Assembly: GCA_903632075.3 (NCBI GenBank)
Contig: CAHIKZ030005642.1
Span: 113,501 to 177,500, forward strand
Reading direction: 5' to 3'
Length of the DNA stretch: 64,000 nt
Source of the DNA: Acanthosepion pharaonis
Lineage: Eukaryota; Mollusca; Cephalopoda; Sepiida; Sepiidae
Position numbers and translations under genes: made by a program. Position 1 is the first letter of the stretch. Each line of letters starts with the position of its first letter. Below are positions 24,166-34,706 of this stretch, one piece after another. The notes beneath the pieces were generated by a model that saw nothing but the letters and a program-made list of their open reading frames with translations, ran no database searches and had not been told where the DNA came from.

Positions 24166-24249
24166 AATGTAAATAGCATAAATAATAACTCGAAATGCCA
24201 GAAAAGCAGACAAAAACTTTAGAGCTTGCAAAAGGTAAAACAAATCTGA

Positions 24250-25206
24250 AGATTACAAAAATAATCAGTAAGTATCATTGAGATCAAGTGACAGCAAATC
24301 TCCAGAGTCATCAAAACTTAAATGCATAATGTTGTTTCTCTGGATGATTTCAAGTCTTCCTTTTTTTTGTGATGTCAATGAACACTTGTTGCCACTTTTG
24401 TAATGCTTGTTGTAGTAGAGACTTTGTAATCGCAGATACAACTATAGTAAGCTGTTGAAGATGTGGGTGTCAGACACCTTCAAATAATCTTATAAGCAAT
24501 AATAGTACTTGCTTGAATAGTAATTCATATAGAGAAATAGCATAATGAATAGAGTAGAGAAAAGCAGATCCAAATAGTAATAGAGGACAGAGTAGAAATA
24601 GTGATCATTTCGATGTTACACAACTTCCTATATATGCATTTCCTGTATGGTCACGTGGTCTACTTAATCCAAAAATGGGATCGCATGTGTTTGCTTACTG
24701 GTGATCTATGTTCAAACTCGTTAGTGGCACTTTATTCCTATACAACACTTTAATTTCCAAGGCTCTTCAAATCTGTTCCAAACACAAATAAAAATAGCTT
24801 CAATTCTATCATAGATATTGCATCAATTTTTTTTTTCAGTTCTGACACAAGGTATTTTTCTTGCTTTCCTTTTACTGCTTCTGTCATTTTTTGGGACAGC
24901 AACAAACACAACCTTCCTTTTTCCAGGATTTTCTAGTATCAGGATTTTATTATTACTTTGTCAATGACAAAAATATTACTGCAAAGATAGGTGAAATGTT
25001 TTAAGAACCTAGACATAAATTTATTTTGGATGATCTAGCAATCAAAGCACTTCTTATACATTTTCATTTTAGTAATTGCTTTCTCTTTGAATCAATGTAG
25101 CATGTTTAAAATCAAAACTATTATCATTATGGTGAGCAACTAATGCATTGCGTGTATTGCTTTATAAAAGATCTCTTTTGTGTTCATATAATTTTTTATT
25201 TAATGG
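24250..25206. other. AT-rich stretch without recognisable feature
   Basis: No element recognised. Confidence 0.4.
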
Positions 25207-26055
25207 GTACAAGACCAAGTGGTTAGAAACGAGGTTGATTTGTCAGGAAGGTGACTTCTTGATGTTATCAGCCTAGGGAGGTGTAGATTAAATAAGTCTA
25301 CTGCTCTCCCAGTAGTCACTTGTACAAATCACAATATCGCTGGTTCAATTCACCGTCCTCGCTTTCTTCACACATCACTACGTATAGCCAACGTTTCTCC
25401 TCCTCTTTCACGGCTCCAGCACTCTTATCAGGCCAACACCGTGGTTCCCCAGCCAATCAGCGTTCTTCACTGTTATTCTCGGTTACACAGGCAAATTGCC
25501 TCATCCAGTTCGACCAGTCAGCACACGACTTGCTATTGGTGGAAGCATTCCAAACTGTACAAAAAACCCTCATCCTTGCACATACTGCTAGAATGGCTGG
25601 ATGGGAGAGTAATGCCATTTTCACGAAGCAAACTTGCTGATGCCATGTGCCGCTCATTAAGATAAAACCCTTATTTTCCTATACACCAGATGCAAACCAC
25701 TCTTCTTCGCTTGCTTCTACGGGGCTGTTCACCACAGGAGGTGATCACAATGTGTGGCACCTTTGGAAAGTGCCTCAAAACAATACCCAAGCCTGTTGAG
25801 TTAAATTGGGTAGACAGAACTATTTGGGAGCCATTGGTGGTTGCGCTAGCACAAAGTTACAAGTCATCAGGACTGAGGGTTTGAATATGCTGGCCTTGTT
25901 CATACTGTTGATCATGCCAGATAATGGTTGCCAGAATAATTGCAGTATAAGCCCTGGGTGGGCTCTATGAGTGTTGAATAAACACAAGTGTGCCTGAGCA
26001 AGATGTCTGCAATTGGTTAGCTACCCTAGTAAACAGGCATACTTAAATATGAGTG
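25207..26055 (+). mobile_element. SINE-A copy split by an insertion
   Basis: The head ACCAAGTGGTTAGAAACGAG and GTCAGGAAGGTGACTTCTTG precede the break. The body resumes at GGAGGTGATCACAATGTGTG (25737) and runs through GCAGTATAAGCCCTGGGTGG to about 26055. Removing 25284-25743 restores colinearity with the other SINE-A copies. Confidence 0.7.
25284..25736. mobile_element. 453-bp insertion of unknown family
   Basis: It is flanked by GGAGGTG at 25277-25283 and 25737-25743, inside SINE-A. It is visibly richer in GC than its surroundings and contains overlapping open frames of 106, 74 and 66 codons that I do not recognise. A GGTTCAATTC B-box-like site lies near 25342, without a clear A box. No terminal inverted repeats are evident. 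Confidence 0.55.
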
Positions 26056-26257
26056 GCCAGGAAACAACAATTTGTCATTTAAATTCCTAAAGATTTCTCC
26101 CATCTAGAGGGTACCATGGGTAAATTGATTTAGCTAGGTAGCTAGTTGAATGTGATAAATTTGTTATATATATAAATTAGCTTGTGTATATAGATTTGGA
26201 AAGACTCTGATAGTCTTATATCAATATAGATAGATAGATAGAATTGTTGAGCTTGCG

Positions 26258-26262
26258 ATATA

Positions 26263-26329
<67 letters not shown>

Positions 26330-26480
26330 GAGGGAGCAATGTAGATAGATGACTAGATATGAAGAGACTAGGATAGGATAGATAGATAGATAGATAGATA
26401 GATATGAATAAACTGAGATATATAGATGGACATAAAATGAGATAGATGAATAGATGACTAGATAGATAGATATTTTTTAT
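26258..26480. repeat. (TA)n, (GA)n and (GATA)n microsatellites
   Basis: TA run 26258-26311, GA run to about 26328, then several GATA runs (26376-26402, 26460-26471). Confidence 0.95.
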
Positions 26481-26639
26481 TTTTAATTCCTTGCATGCAT
26501 ATTGTTGTTTTTTTTATTTTGTAAACTGCATAGTATAGTAGGGTCAGTTGGGCACCATCTGTGAGAAAAAGCGCACCATGACAAAATTCACTATGTCACA
26601 AATTTAAAAATGGCATGCTGTTCTGTTTGGTATTTATGC

Positions 26640-27205
26640 CAGAAGCTCTAATACAAACATTTCAGAGTGTTTGGGTGTCAATCTGAGGACAGTGCAGAGG
26701 ATTCAGAAAGAGTTGGATGAATCTAATATTGATTATGAAGGTATGGCATCTCGAAAAACTCACTCTGATTGTTCTGATAAGAAAAGTACTCCTGGATTTG
26801 TTGGTGAGGGCCTCAGACTCAACACAAAGGCCTACATCAAGTGTCTTGAGGAGGTGCTGCCTCAGTTCAAGAGGGTGGCTGCTACAAGAGCCTGTGTCTG
26901 GCAACAGGACTCTGCACCATGTGACACAACCAGAAGAATAAAGTCATGGCTGCTAGATAATTTCTGTAATCACATCACCCCTTACATCTGGCCACCTAAC
27001 TCTCCAGACTGCAACCCCCTTTATTATTATGTGTGAAATTCAGTTGAGTGAGAGACCAACAAAACTACTTGTAACACCAAAGATGAACTGAAGACAAGGA
27101 TTATGGCAGCATTCACCAACTTAAACAAGGAGAACGACCAGAAGAGTTGTAGGAGATTCTGGAGGAAGTGGTTGAAGCCAATGGCAATTGTATTGAATAA
27201 ATTTA
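26640..27205 (+). pseudogene. Internally deleted mariner-type transposase
   Basis: The frame from 26671 starts with a helix-turn-helix segment (GVNLRTVQRIQKELDES, residues 2-18) and then jumps at about residue 45 into a catalytic C-terminal half. That half contains VWQQDSAPCDT (catalytic D block) and WPPNSPDCNP (second catalytic D block). A stop follows LYYYV at 27034; downstream codons still read VERETNKTTCNTKDELKTRI-like. Intact relatives are about 300-350 residues, so roughly 150 internal residues, including the first catalytic Asp, are missing. It is inactive. Confidence 0.75.
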
Positions 27206-27239
27206 CTCTTTAATATTTCAAGATATTTTTGTGTAATTT

Positions 27240-28309
27240 TGGTAAATATATCTGTTAAAATTAGATGTCAGTGTTATTTTAATTTTTTTTTTTTTTGCAA
27301 AATTTCATTTTCTAAAAAATAGAAGAAAATAAGAATTAATAATTGTAATTTGCTTGACATTTTTTTTTCAAATTCTAAATTCCAACTAAAAAATGTTTTA
27401 CATAAAATCATTTATCCCCATAAAAATATTTTATGTCAAAGATATTTTCCAGCTCAAGTTTGGATGTAATTTGAGAATTACATTAGAGCTGGAAAATATA
27501 GTTGATATTCAATGTATGACACATGGCCTAGATGTTATTAATATTCATTTAAATGACTCATTGAGTAGCAATGGTTCAATATCAATTTACTTTCTATTAA
27601 TAAAATTCTCCACATAAGAAAATACTAATTTGTGTTAATATGAATATGTTCATAGTTAATGCCATAATTACTCATTTTTCTGCATTATGGTTTAAATGTG
27701 GTGTAACCCCAACTGTTGACAAGGCACAGTGTAAGGCTAATGATTATGTAATGATGCAATATTATATTTGTTTACATGGCATGACTTAAACACATCTTTG
27801 ACTGGGGATTGTTACATTGCACTGTATTGTGACCATTTTCATCCATTCATGGACTTTGTGTACCTAAACAAGGATAGATTAATTCAATCGAATAATGCAG
27901 TGTGTAATCAGGCTCAAGTTGACCAGAATTTGTTTGAGGAACATTCTAAAGACTTCCAATGAATGGTGAGGCTATTATTTTTGCTTGACATGATCCCAAT
28001 TGAACCTTTATAGGACATAGTAGAGAGGTATATTTCCATAACCAAGATCCTTTACTGGCAAATATCAGGTGAGATGTGTCAAGATGACATGACTCAGCAT
28101 CACTCCAAAGGTCTTCTGATCACTTTCCAAGTTGCTGGTTTTTGCTGAGCTAGAGAGGCTCTTACACAACATGAGGCATTTTATCCTATGTCTTTTCATA
28201 TACTGGTATTTATCTATTTATTTATGTGTGTCAAAAAATTCTTTACCTAACCCAAAAATCTGAGTGAATAACCTAATATCAGAATTTTGGGGGGGTGAAA
28301 TCCCAACTT
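27240..28309. other. AT-rich stretch without recognisable feature
   Basis: Open frames at 27393-27617 and 27768-27962 have no similarity I recognise. Confidence 0.4.
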
Positions 28310-28705
28310 GGCTGAGAATGTTTTAGTATTGGTCTGGTGCCCTTGCTGTTCATCTTGAGGTCCTACACAAAATCCAGAGATGGATATGCAATGTGACGAG
28401 CTACTTTCACTGGTACCTCAACTGTATGAATTTAAGTGTGCTACTAAGTTGGCATCTCAGTCACAACCTTTCAATGCTGAAACAGGTAAATGTAACTGCC
28501 TCTTCTTATTATTTACCTCCCTGATAGCTTTAATCTTCAAATATTCAAATGTAATGTCAATCAACATCTTCTGATGCCTTGATCCTGATCCATGTCCTTC
28601 TTTATATCCTTTCTTCAAGTTTTACTCTTGCTCTCACTTCTCTGTAATCCCTTATGTGCTGGTGGCACTCTCACCTTGCTTGGGGTGAAATGCTAAAAAA
28701 CAAAA
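28310..28705 (+). pseudogene. LINE-J 3' end remnant
   Basis: Starts at a GLVPLLFILRSYTKSRD-like block (the WAGAP...LDLLDKLQ region of jockey-like elements). Then TGGTACCTCAACTGTATGAA matches the SLVP end. The tail CACCTTGCTTGGGGTGAAAT plus an A run closes it. Internal deletions have removed most of the coding end. Confidence 0.6.
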
Positions 28706-28767
28706 AAAAAAAATTTTTTTTTCCATATATCTGATAATTCATTAAAATATTAAACTATGCATATTAA

Positions 28768-29250
28768 AATGGGTGCATGGCTAAGTAGGTAGAACATTCA
28801 TTTTCTGATCATGGGACCTGGGTTACAAATCTCACCATAGTTGATTTAAGTGACTTCTTCAGGTTATTGGCCCTGGGGAGGTGATCCCAGCATATGTCAG
28901 TTTTGGAAAGTGTCTGAAAATCATACCAAAGGTTGACCGAAGATTTTCAAGTAAAATTGATTAGATGAAACAGTTCCGAGGCTGTTGATGGCTGTGCTAG
29001 CATGATGTCTTAAGTCATCATGACCGAGGGTTTGATCATACAGGCATTGTTCTAAATGTTGATCATACCAGATTATCCACTGTTTCCAAGAAACTGTAGC
29101 TAAGGATTGCTCAGCATAGTTGCAGTATAAACTATAGGTTGGTTCTGTAGGTGTTGAACAAAAACACAAATGTGGCTAAACAGGGATCTACAACATGGAT
29201 TGGCCAACTGCACTCGCGGATAGGTGTACTCAGACAACCAGCCATTACAG
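28768..29250 (+). mobile_element. SINE-A copy (tRNA-derived)
   Basis: The head GCATGGCTAAGTAGGTAGAA, B-box-like GGGTTACAAATCTC, and the full body (GGGGAGGTGATCCCAGCATA, GTTTGATCATACAGGCATTG, GTTGATCATACCAGATTATC, GGTGTTGAACAAAAACACAA). It is the most complete plus-strand copy. Confidence 0.75.
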
Positions 29251-29629
29251 AAACGGATCACTTTGTGAATTGTTGGTTATTGCCTTTTATGTTATAAAAC
29301 AAATACAGTTGTCTTATTCTATGACTCCAAGGGGATGTCTGAAGTGATACATGTAGTTTGAAAAAGAAAAAAATTACCACATGGACATCTGTATGTAAAA
29401 AGAATCTCATGGGGAAGCCATATTGTTTTTATGCTGACAAATTAATGCAAAATCACAGCTTCCATGAGATTTGAGAAAATATAAATATGCAGTGTAAGAA
29501 AGACGGGGAGAGTGAAAGTCAGTTTACAAACGACCAGACAATACAACAAATACATCTACAGTACATAGTACATAAAGGGTTCAATGCTAGGTTTTTGCTG
29601 ACATATACAAACCCACGATAAAGTTTAAT

Positions 29630-30200
29630 TTGTAAATTTGGTACAGTAAAAGATTGACAGAATGGATGGTTGTTAGCAAAAGGGACAGCCCAGCATACAA
29701 ATTGCAAACTGGAGATGCCAAAATCAAGCAAGTACAACAATTTGAATATCTGGGATATGTTTTAACAGTGGATGGAGAGTGTGACACTGAAATTAGAAGG
29801 CACAGTGGGTTAGCAAAAGATGTCTTCCAAAAGCTAAGCAAAGTATTAAGAAATAGAAAAATTTCCTAAGAAACAAAAAAAAAGTACTAACATAATTTTC
29901 AGTCCTCCTATATGGCAGTGAATACTGGACAATTTCCTCAGCGGTAAAGAAAAGACTTGAAAGAAAAGAAATGTGGTTCTTCAGAAGGATGCTTAGAATA
30001 CCATGGACTGAACATGTGAGCAATGTGGAAGTTTTAGAGAAAATGGACAATTATATTTAATATCAGAAAGAGAGAGTTAAAATTTCTAGGAAAGCGAACT
30101 TGGAAAATTTGACCCTCAGAGGAAATATCAAAAGCAAGAGGCACAGAGGAAAACAGCACCTACCTAACAAGCTTATTTAAATGGATTACAGAACAGAATG
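29630..30200 (+). pseudogene. LINE-R C-terminal remnant
   Basis: Frames read FEYLGYVLTVDGECDTEIRR (29737-29796), LLYGSEYWTISS-like (29908-29940) and FRRMLRIPWTEHVSNVEVLE (about 29982-30040). These blocks then continue as ENLTLRGNIKSKRHRGKQ-like near 30100. They are the standard YLG, LLYGSECW and R(R)MLRISWT blocks of this LINE group. Stops at about 29867 and 30058 break the frame. The element's end runs into the 39-bp minisatellite. Confidence 0.7.
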
Positions 30201-30248
30201 AGATAACAAAAAGATAAAATTTACTAAGAGGTACAAAGGACAGAAAGT

Positions 30249-30525
30249 TGCAGAGAGCCAAGATTTGGTGATGTCCGAAAGGGATATTGCAAAGAGCCAA
30301 GATTTGGTGATGTCCGAAAGGGATATTGCAAAGAGCCAAGATTCGGCAACATCCTGAATGGATATTGCAGAGAGCCAAGATTCGGCAACATCCTGAATGG
30401 ATATTGCAGAGAGCCAAGATTCGGCAACATCCTGAATGGATATTGCAGAGAACCAAGATTCGGCAACATCCTGAATGGATATTGCAGAGAGCCAAGATTC
30501 GGCAACATCCTGAAGGGATATTGCA
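30249..30525. repeat. 39-bp minisatellite, 7 copies
   Basis: The unit starts GATATTGCAGAGAGCCAAGA and ends TCCTGAATG. Five units carry the AACATCCTGAA variant and two 5' units carry GATGTCCGAAA. Because 39 is a multiple of three, minus-strand frames stay open and give a 13-residue repeat (PNLGSLQYPFR core). The last unit has GAAGG in place of GAATG. Confidence 0.95.
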
Positions 30526-30539
30526 TATAGAAGAAGAGA

Positions 30540-31017
30540 TTGACAACAATAAGTAATAATAAAAAAAAAAATTATAACATGTGTGATAGAAGATTTTAGC
30601 AATCACAACATATAAAATGTTTTTGTTCTTTTTTTTTTTTTAAATGAGAACTTTTCCCTTAAAGGGAGCACTTTATGGCTTTCTGAAATACCAGTATGAC
30701 TACTTTTGTGCTTATGGACTATTGAGAAAAAAATAATTAACCACTGGTGTTGACCATAGGTAAATAAAACTACAGATAGGAGAGGGACCATTGGGTATAT
30801 ATTATGTTGGAAAGAAAGTCTTATGGCATTTTTAACATGATCACTGTGTTAGTACTTTGTTATAGTAAAAAATAAAATAAATAAAATTATATTCTGATGA
30901 GTTTTTAATTTCTATACAGATTGTGTAATGATCAGTATGGATAAATTTTATATATATCTAATCCATTGAAAATAAGTTTAGTTCAGTTTCAGCTTAGACA
31001 CTGTATAATTTAAAAAA
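30540..31017. other. AT-rich stretch without recognisable feature
   Basis: A and T runs only (30559-30569, 30629-30642). Confidence 0.4.
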
Positions 31018-31830
31018 AAAGAAAAAAAGAAGCTCTTCAGCAAAAGAACTGACAAGAAATATTTATTATGTCTATAGAAATAAAGTTTTAAGTGTCTGGA
31101 CATGCCAACAATGGATTGCCCAGTTTCAATCAGGACATTTTTCAATTGAAGAGTCCGCTCCATTTGGACAACGAAGTTCTGTCAATATTGAGCTTCTGCA
31201 AATGCCATCATGAACTTGGAAAAGTGTTTAAACTTGGTTCATGAGTCACACATCTGATTCTCAGATTAAACAATGAGTTCAGCTTTTCTTGTCAGTGGAG
31301 AGTTGATTTGTTACTGAAAATTTCCTGGGAGAGAATCATCATCAGTAATGAAAAGTGAAATGGTGGGTTTTCTATAATCATATCCAATGAAAACAACAAT
31401 GGCTGGCATCCATTGAAAAAGGAGAATTCAACTCCAAACCTGTAAGACACTGTCTTGAGTGGATCTTTAACCTTGTACTGGATGAACTTTACTTAATAAA
31501 AAAAGCAAAGAAAAAGAAAACTTAACCAAAAGATTATGATCTGTGTTTGGTGGGATATTAAGGATATGGTCTATCATGAAATGTAAAAACATAACAAAAC
31601 TGCAAATGTGGAGATGGATTATCATCAGTTGGAAGCATTAAAAAAAAAATTGCACACAAAGCACTCATCCTTGTTAGAAAGCCAACACCTGTTGATTTCA
31701 CTACAATGCAAGAGCACATATTGTCAGTGTAACTCAGAAAATGGTTATGGCACTAAATATCGAAATTTTGTCTCATCCTCATTATTTTCCTGAATTTTCC
31801 ATCTGTCATCCTTTCAAATTATTAAAATAT
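31018..31830 (+). pseudogene. Mariner transposase relic (SETMAR-like type)
   Basis: Decayed frames read WTCQQWIAQFQSGHFSIEES-like at 31098-31160 (the CQxWFxxFKSGxFDLE block of mariner N-termini). Others read LCLVGY...GLS-like near 31540-31575 (MLCIWWDIKGIVYYELL block), then DGLSSVGSI... at 31610-31650. Block order and spacing fit a full-length but heavily mutated mariner. The catalytic triad cannot be confirmed. Confidence 0.55.
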
Positions 31831-32071
31831 TTTTTTTTAGAGGAAAAAGAGTTTATTAATTGTAAAGAGATTAAAACTGATATTAAATGTTTGTCTGGAT
31901 TGAAATTGGAATAATTTTAGAGTCAATGGTTCAAGAATTCAAAAGATAAGATAAAATTATGATGGTGTGGGGGAAATATTATCCTAATTAAAAGTATCAG
32001 TTAAGACCAAAGAAGCACTTGCTTCTTTTCCATTGTCAAATTCCACAGGACTTGCTTTCCAACAGACACAC

Positions 32072-32116
<45 letters not shown>

Positions 32117-34256
32117 GTGTGTGTGTGTGTGTTGATTATGAAAAAAAGAAAAAGATTACTTAATTTCTTCAGAGATGTTAATGTAGCAGTTTTAAATCAG
32201 CTGAAATTCCCTCTTTGCAAAAGAAAGTACCTGATTTTCACTTATCAAATTTGAAGTTCAATATATTTGCTGCAAAAGGACTTGAATATTTTTTGCTGCT
32301 TGATAACAACCAATATATTTCTAAAATTTCTTCTTTGTCTTGTCAATTTTATCCTCCATGCTCTGCCACAGCTAATAACAGCTTTCTAACCAGGTTTTTA
32401 GTGTCTTCTATTTGTGTCCAACACGTGCACTAATTTTTGAATATTTGTTTGGAAGATATTGAAGAAGAATACAATTTATGTTACTATTTTAACAGGTAGC
32501 AGATTGTAAACTTATTGCTGTGACATGCTTGTAGTATCTACAAGTTGCTTGCAATCACTACTGACAAATTCCCATCTCCTTGTGTTTATATAGAATGTCT
32601 TTTATTCATATGCGAATGATTACATTCTTACACTGACATTATCTAAAACAGAGGGGCTTTATACCCTTGATTGATCTTTTGCTTCTTCTATGCTCCATTT
32701 TCAGGATTTCCTTGCTCCACACTCCTACTGTAGACTTCATCATATTTCTATTTCTAGAAGACCTTAAATTGTCTTGCACACTTTCATCTTTATGACTATC
32801 TTATTCCAATTGATCTTTGTCAGAACATTCATTGCTATTTCTACCTGTGGATGATTTTAAGTTCAAAACTCATTTCCTTATCAAATCATGCAACCAAGTG
32901 AAATATTTTTTCTAAGAGACCAATTATCAGTCTTTGACTAATTGTGCATATTGTTTCTGTATCTCAATTTTGGTCAATGCCTTTTTCTTTGACCCTTACA
33001 ACATGATTTTCAAAGTCATGTTTTTGACTATTTAATACAAGTATCTTCACAAAAACATGATATCTAAGGTTTAAAATGAATTTTTAATAGTGGAAAAATC
33101 TTTCTTGAAGTTTTTATTTTAAGCTGTTTCCAATAAGCAAAATCCTATGCTGTATTTCAAAACTAATTTGATTGGAAGGAGTTTTTATTTTGAAATTTCC
33201 AATTTACCACCATTTTTAGCAAACTCTTATAAAAATATAAATCTCTTTATTAAAGAATGTTCCAAAAATATAATTTTATGAAACTTTACTTGAAAAATAT
33301 TAGCTGATTTAATGTATAATTTTTTTAACATGATGATGGCTTGTTTATTTATGTTGACAGTTTTTTAAAAGCTCTGTGATGAATACATTTTTATCTAATA
33401 TTGTTCTACAGGGGCTTTAACAATAAAAAAAAATATAATTGATGAAAATAATGCAAATGCCTTTGTATCTAAAAATTGTGGCACATTTATACATATACAA
33501 AAACAATTCAAAATTCTTTTAAACATATTCAGGGTTATCAGATTGTAATAAGCTTAATGATATATGATTAGTAAATATAGTTTTACTTAATAACAATATT
33601 TCTTAAGAGTTACCTCATCTAAACTGAATTTTAAAAAATTTTAAATTATTCTAATTAAAATTGTATAAAAATGAAAACAAATCTTGAAAAATACATTTTT
33701 CATTGAAAATTTCTTTTTCCAAACAACATATTGTCCTTAAATATATTATTCATAAAAGCAAATAACTAAATAATGCCTGCATTTTTAGTTTACAATTCAG
33801 AGTAAATTTTTGGTAAGATGGAGGTCTAATTTTCTAAAAAACAAAAATTGATTTAAATTCTACAATGAGTTCTGCTTTTAACTAACAGAGTCACTAAAAA
33901 TTATCACGCTGTATTTCATGAGTTTTCTTAAAATTAAGTGAGGTGAAACACATGTTTAAATTTTTTTATTTTACTAAGATTTTCAAAAAGAAAACATTTC
34001 TGAAATAATTTCATTCATTTGTGAATAACTCCTAAAAGGTTCATTAAAATCCAATAATTATTTGATTTTTGCAAGAATTTCAAAATTGATGCATCTCATT
34101 GCAAAAAAAGATGGTAAAATTTGCTATAATAATTTATAATACATCTGTTGACGCAAGAAAAACAAGATTTTTAATCAAAGTTTTGATTGCTTTAAAAAGG
34201 ATTAAAAAGTTTAATATTTAAAAAATACTGTGATCTTTCCTCTTAATAATAACAAG
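31831..34256. other. 2.4 kb AT-rich stretch without recognisable element
   Basis: Contains a (TA)n(TG)n microsatellite at 32073-32130. The rest is very AT-rich with no recognised feature. The left flank of LTR element 1 lies at its end. Confidence 0.45.
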
Positions 34257-34261
34257 GATTT
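34257..34261. repeat. Target site duplication of LTR element 1 (left)
   Basis: GATTT, repeated exactly at 38798-38802 after the 3' LTR. Confidence 0.9.
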
Positions 34262-34673
34262 TGTAGTGAACGAGATAATCACGTACCCCGGAAAAAAGTT
34301 CGTGTTTTGTGTGCGATTTGCCGGGGAGGGATTGCCAAAAAGTAGTCAGCAAAACTCTTATAGCGACTTACCTCGTCAACCCAAGCGACAGCGTGTCGTG
34401 TGTATTCTGTGACAAAAAAAGAAACAAGTCCGTCGCAGGAGTCGCTATAAGAGTATATTAATATGCAAATTATGGAGCATCCTACCCCGGCTGTCGACGA
34501 ATGGAAAAAATAGGTTCTGCCGATAAAAGCAGTTGGTGTTGTCGACTCGGGGAGGAAAATTCGGGCAGTTTTGGCTACGGCGTTCGTGAGTTATTTTCCT
34601 GACGCGTTACAAGTGATTTTCTTTCTTTGTGTTGTGAAAGCCACAAATTTGCTTTGAGAACGCTTACACTTCA
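34262..34673 (+). repeat. 5' LTR of element 1
   Basis: Starts TGTAGTGAACGAG and ends ACGCTTACACTTCA. Contains a perfect 15-base inverted pair ACTCTTATAGCGACT (34354-34368) and its complement (34440-34454), an ATGCAAAT octamer (34463-34470) and a TATA-like GATAAAAGC (34522-34530). The U3/R/U5 limits cannot be set from sequence alone. Confidence 0.92.
34463..34530 (+). promoter_or_regulatory. Candidate LTR promoter: POU octamer and TATA-like site
   Basis: The octamer ATGCAAAT at 34463-34470 is followed 52 bp later by GATAAAAGCAG. Element 2's unrelated LTR has the same octamer followed by TATAAAGCAG. The octamer is the classical POU-domain binding site; its use here is inference. Confidence 0.4.
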
Positions 34674-34686
34674 AGCTATTTCGGCA
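34674..34686 (+). promoter_or_regulatory. Putative primer binding site (non-canonical)
   Basis: AGCTATTTCGGCA directly follows the LTR and is identical in element 2. The first 12 bases are the reverse complement of the 5' end of eukaryotic tRNA-Phe as I remember it (GCCGAAATAGCT). The usual TGG start for tRNA 3'-end priming is absent. Confidence 0.55.
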
Positions 34687-34706
34687 TTTACTTTGTCTCT
34701 CGCAAG

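Noticed and set aside
24019..24222. Asn/Lys-rich 67-codon frame
   Set aside because: Lies across a repeat-C palindrome arm; composition reflects AT bias.
30160..30606. 148- and 138-codon minus-strand frames with a repeated peptide
   Set aside because: Explained by a 39-bp minisatellite. Three overlapping frames stay open equally well, and there is no start context or upstream gene.
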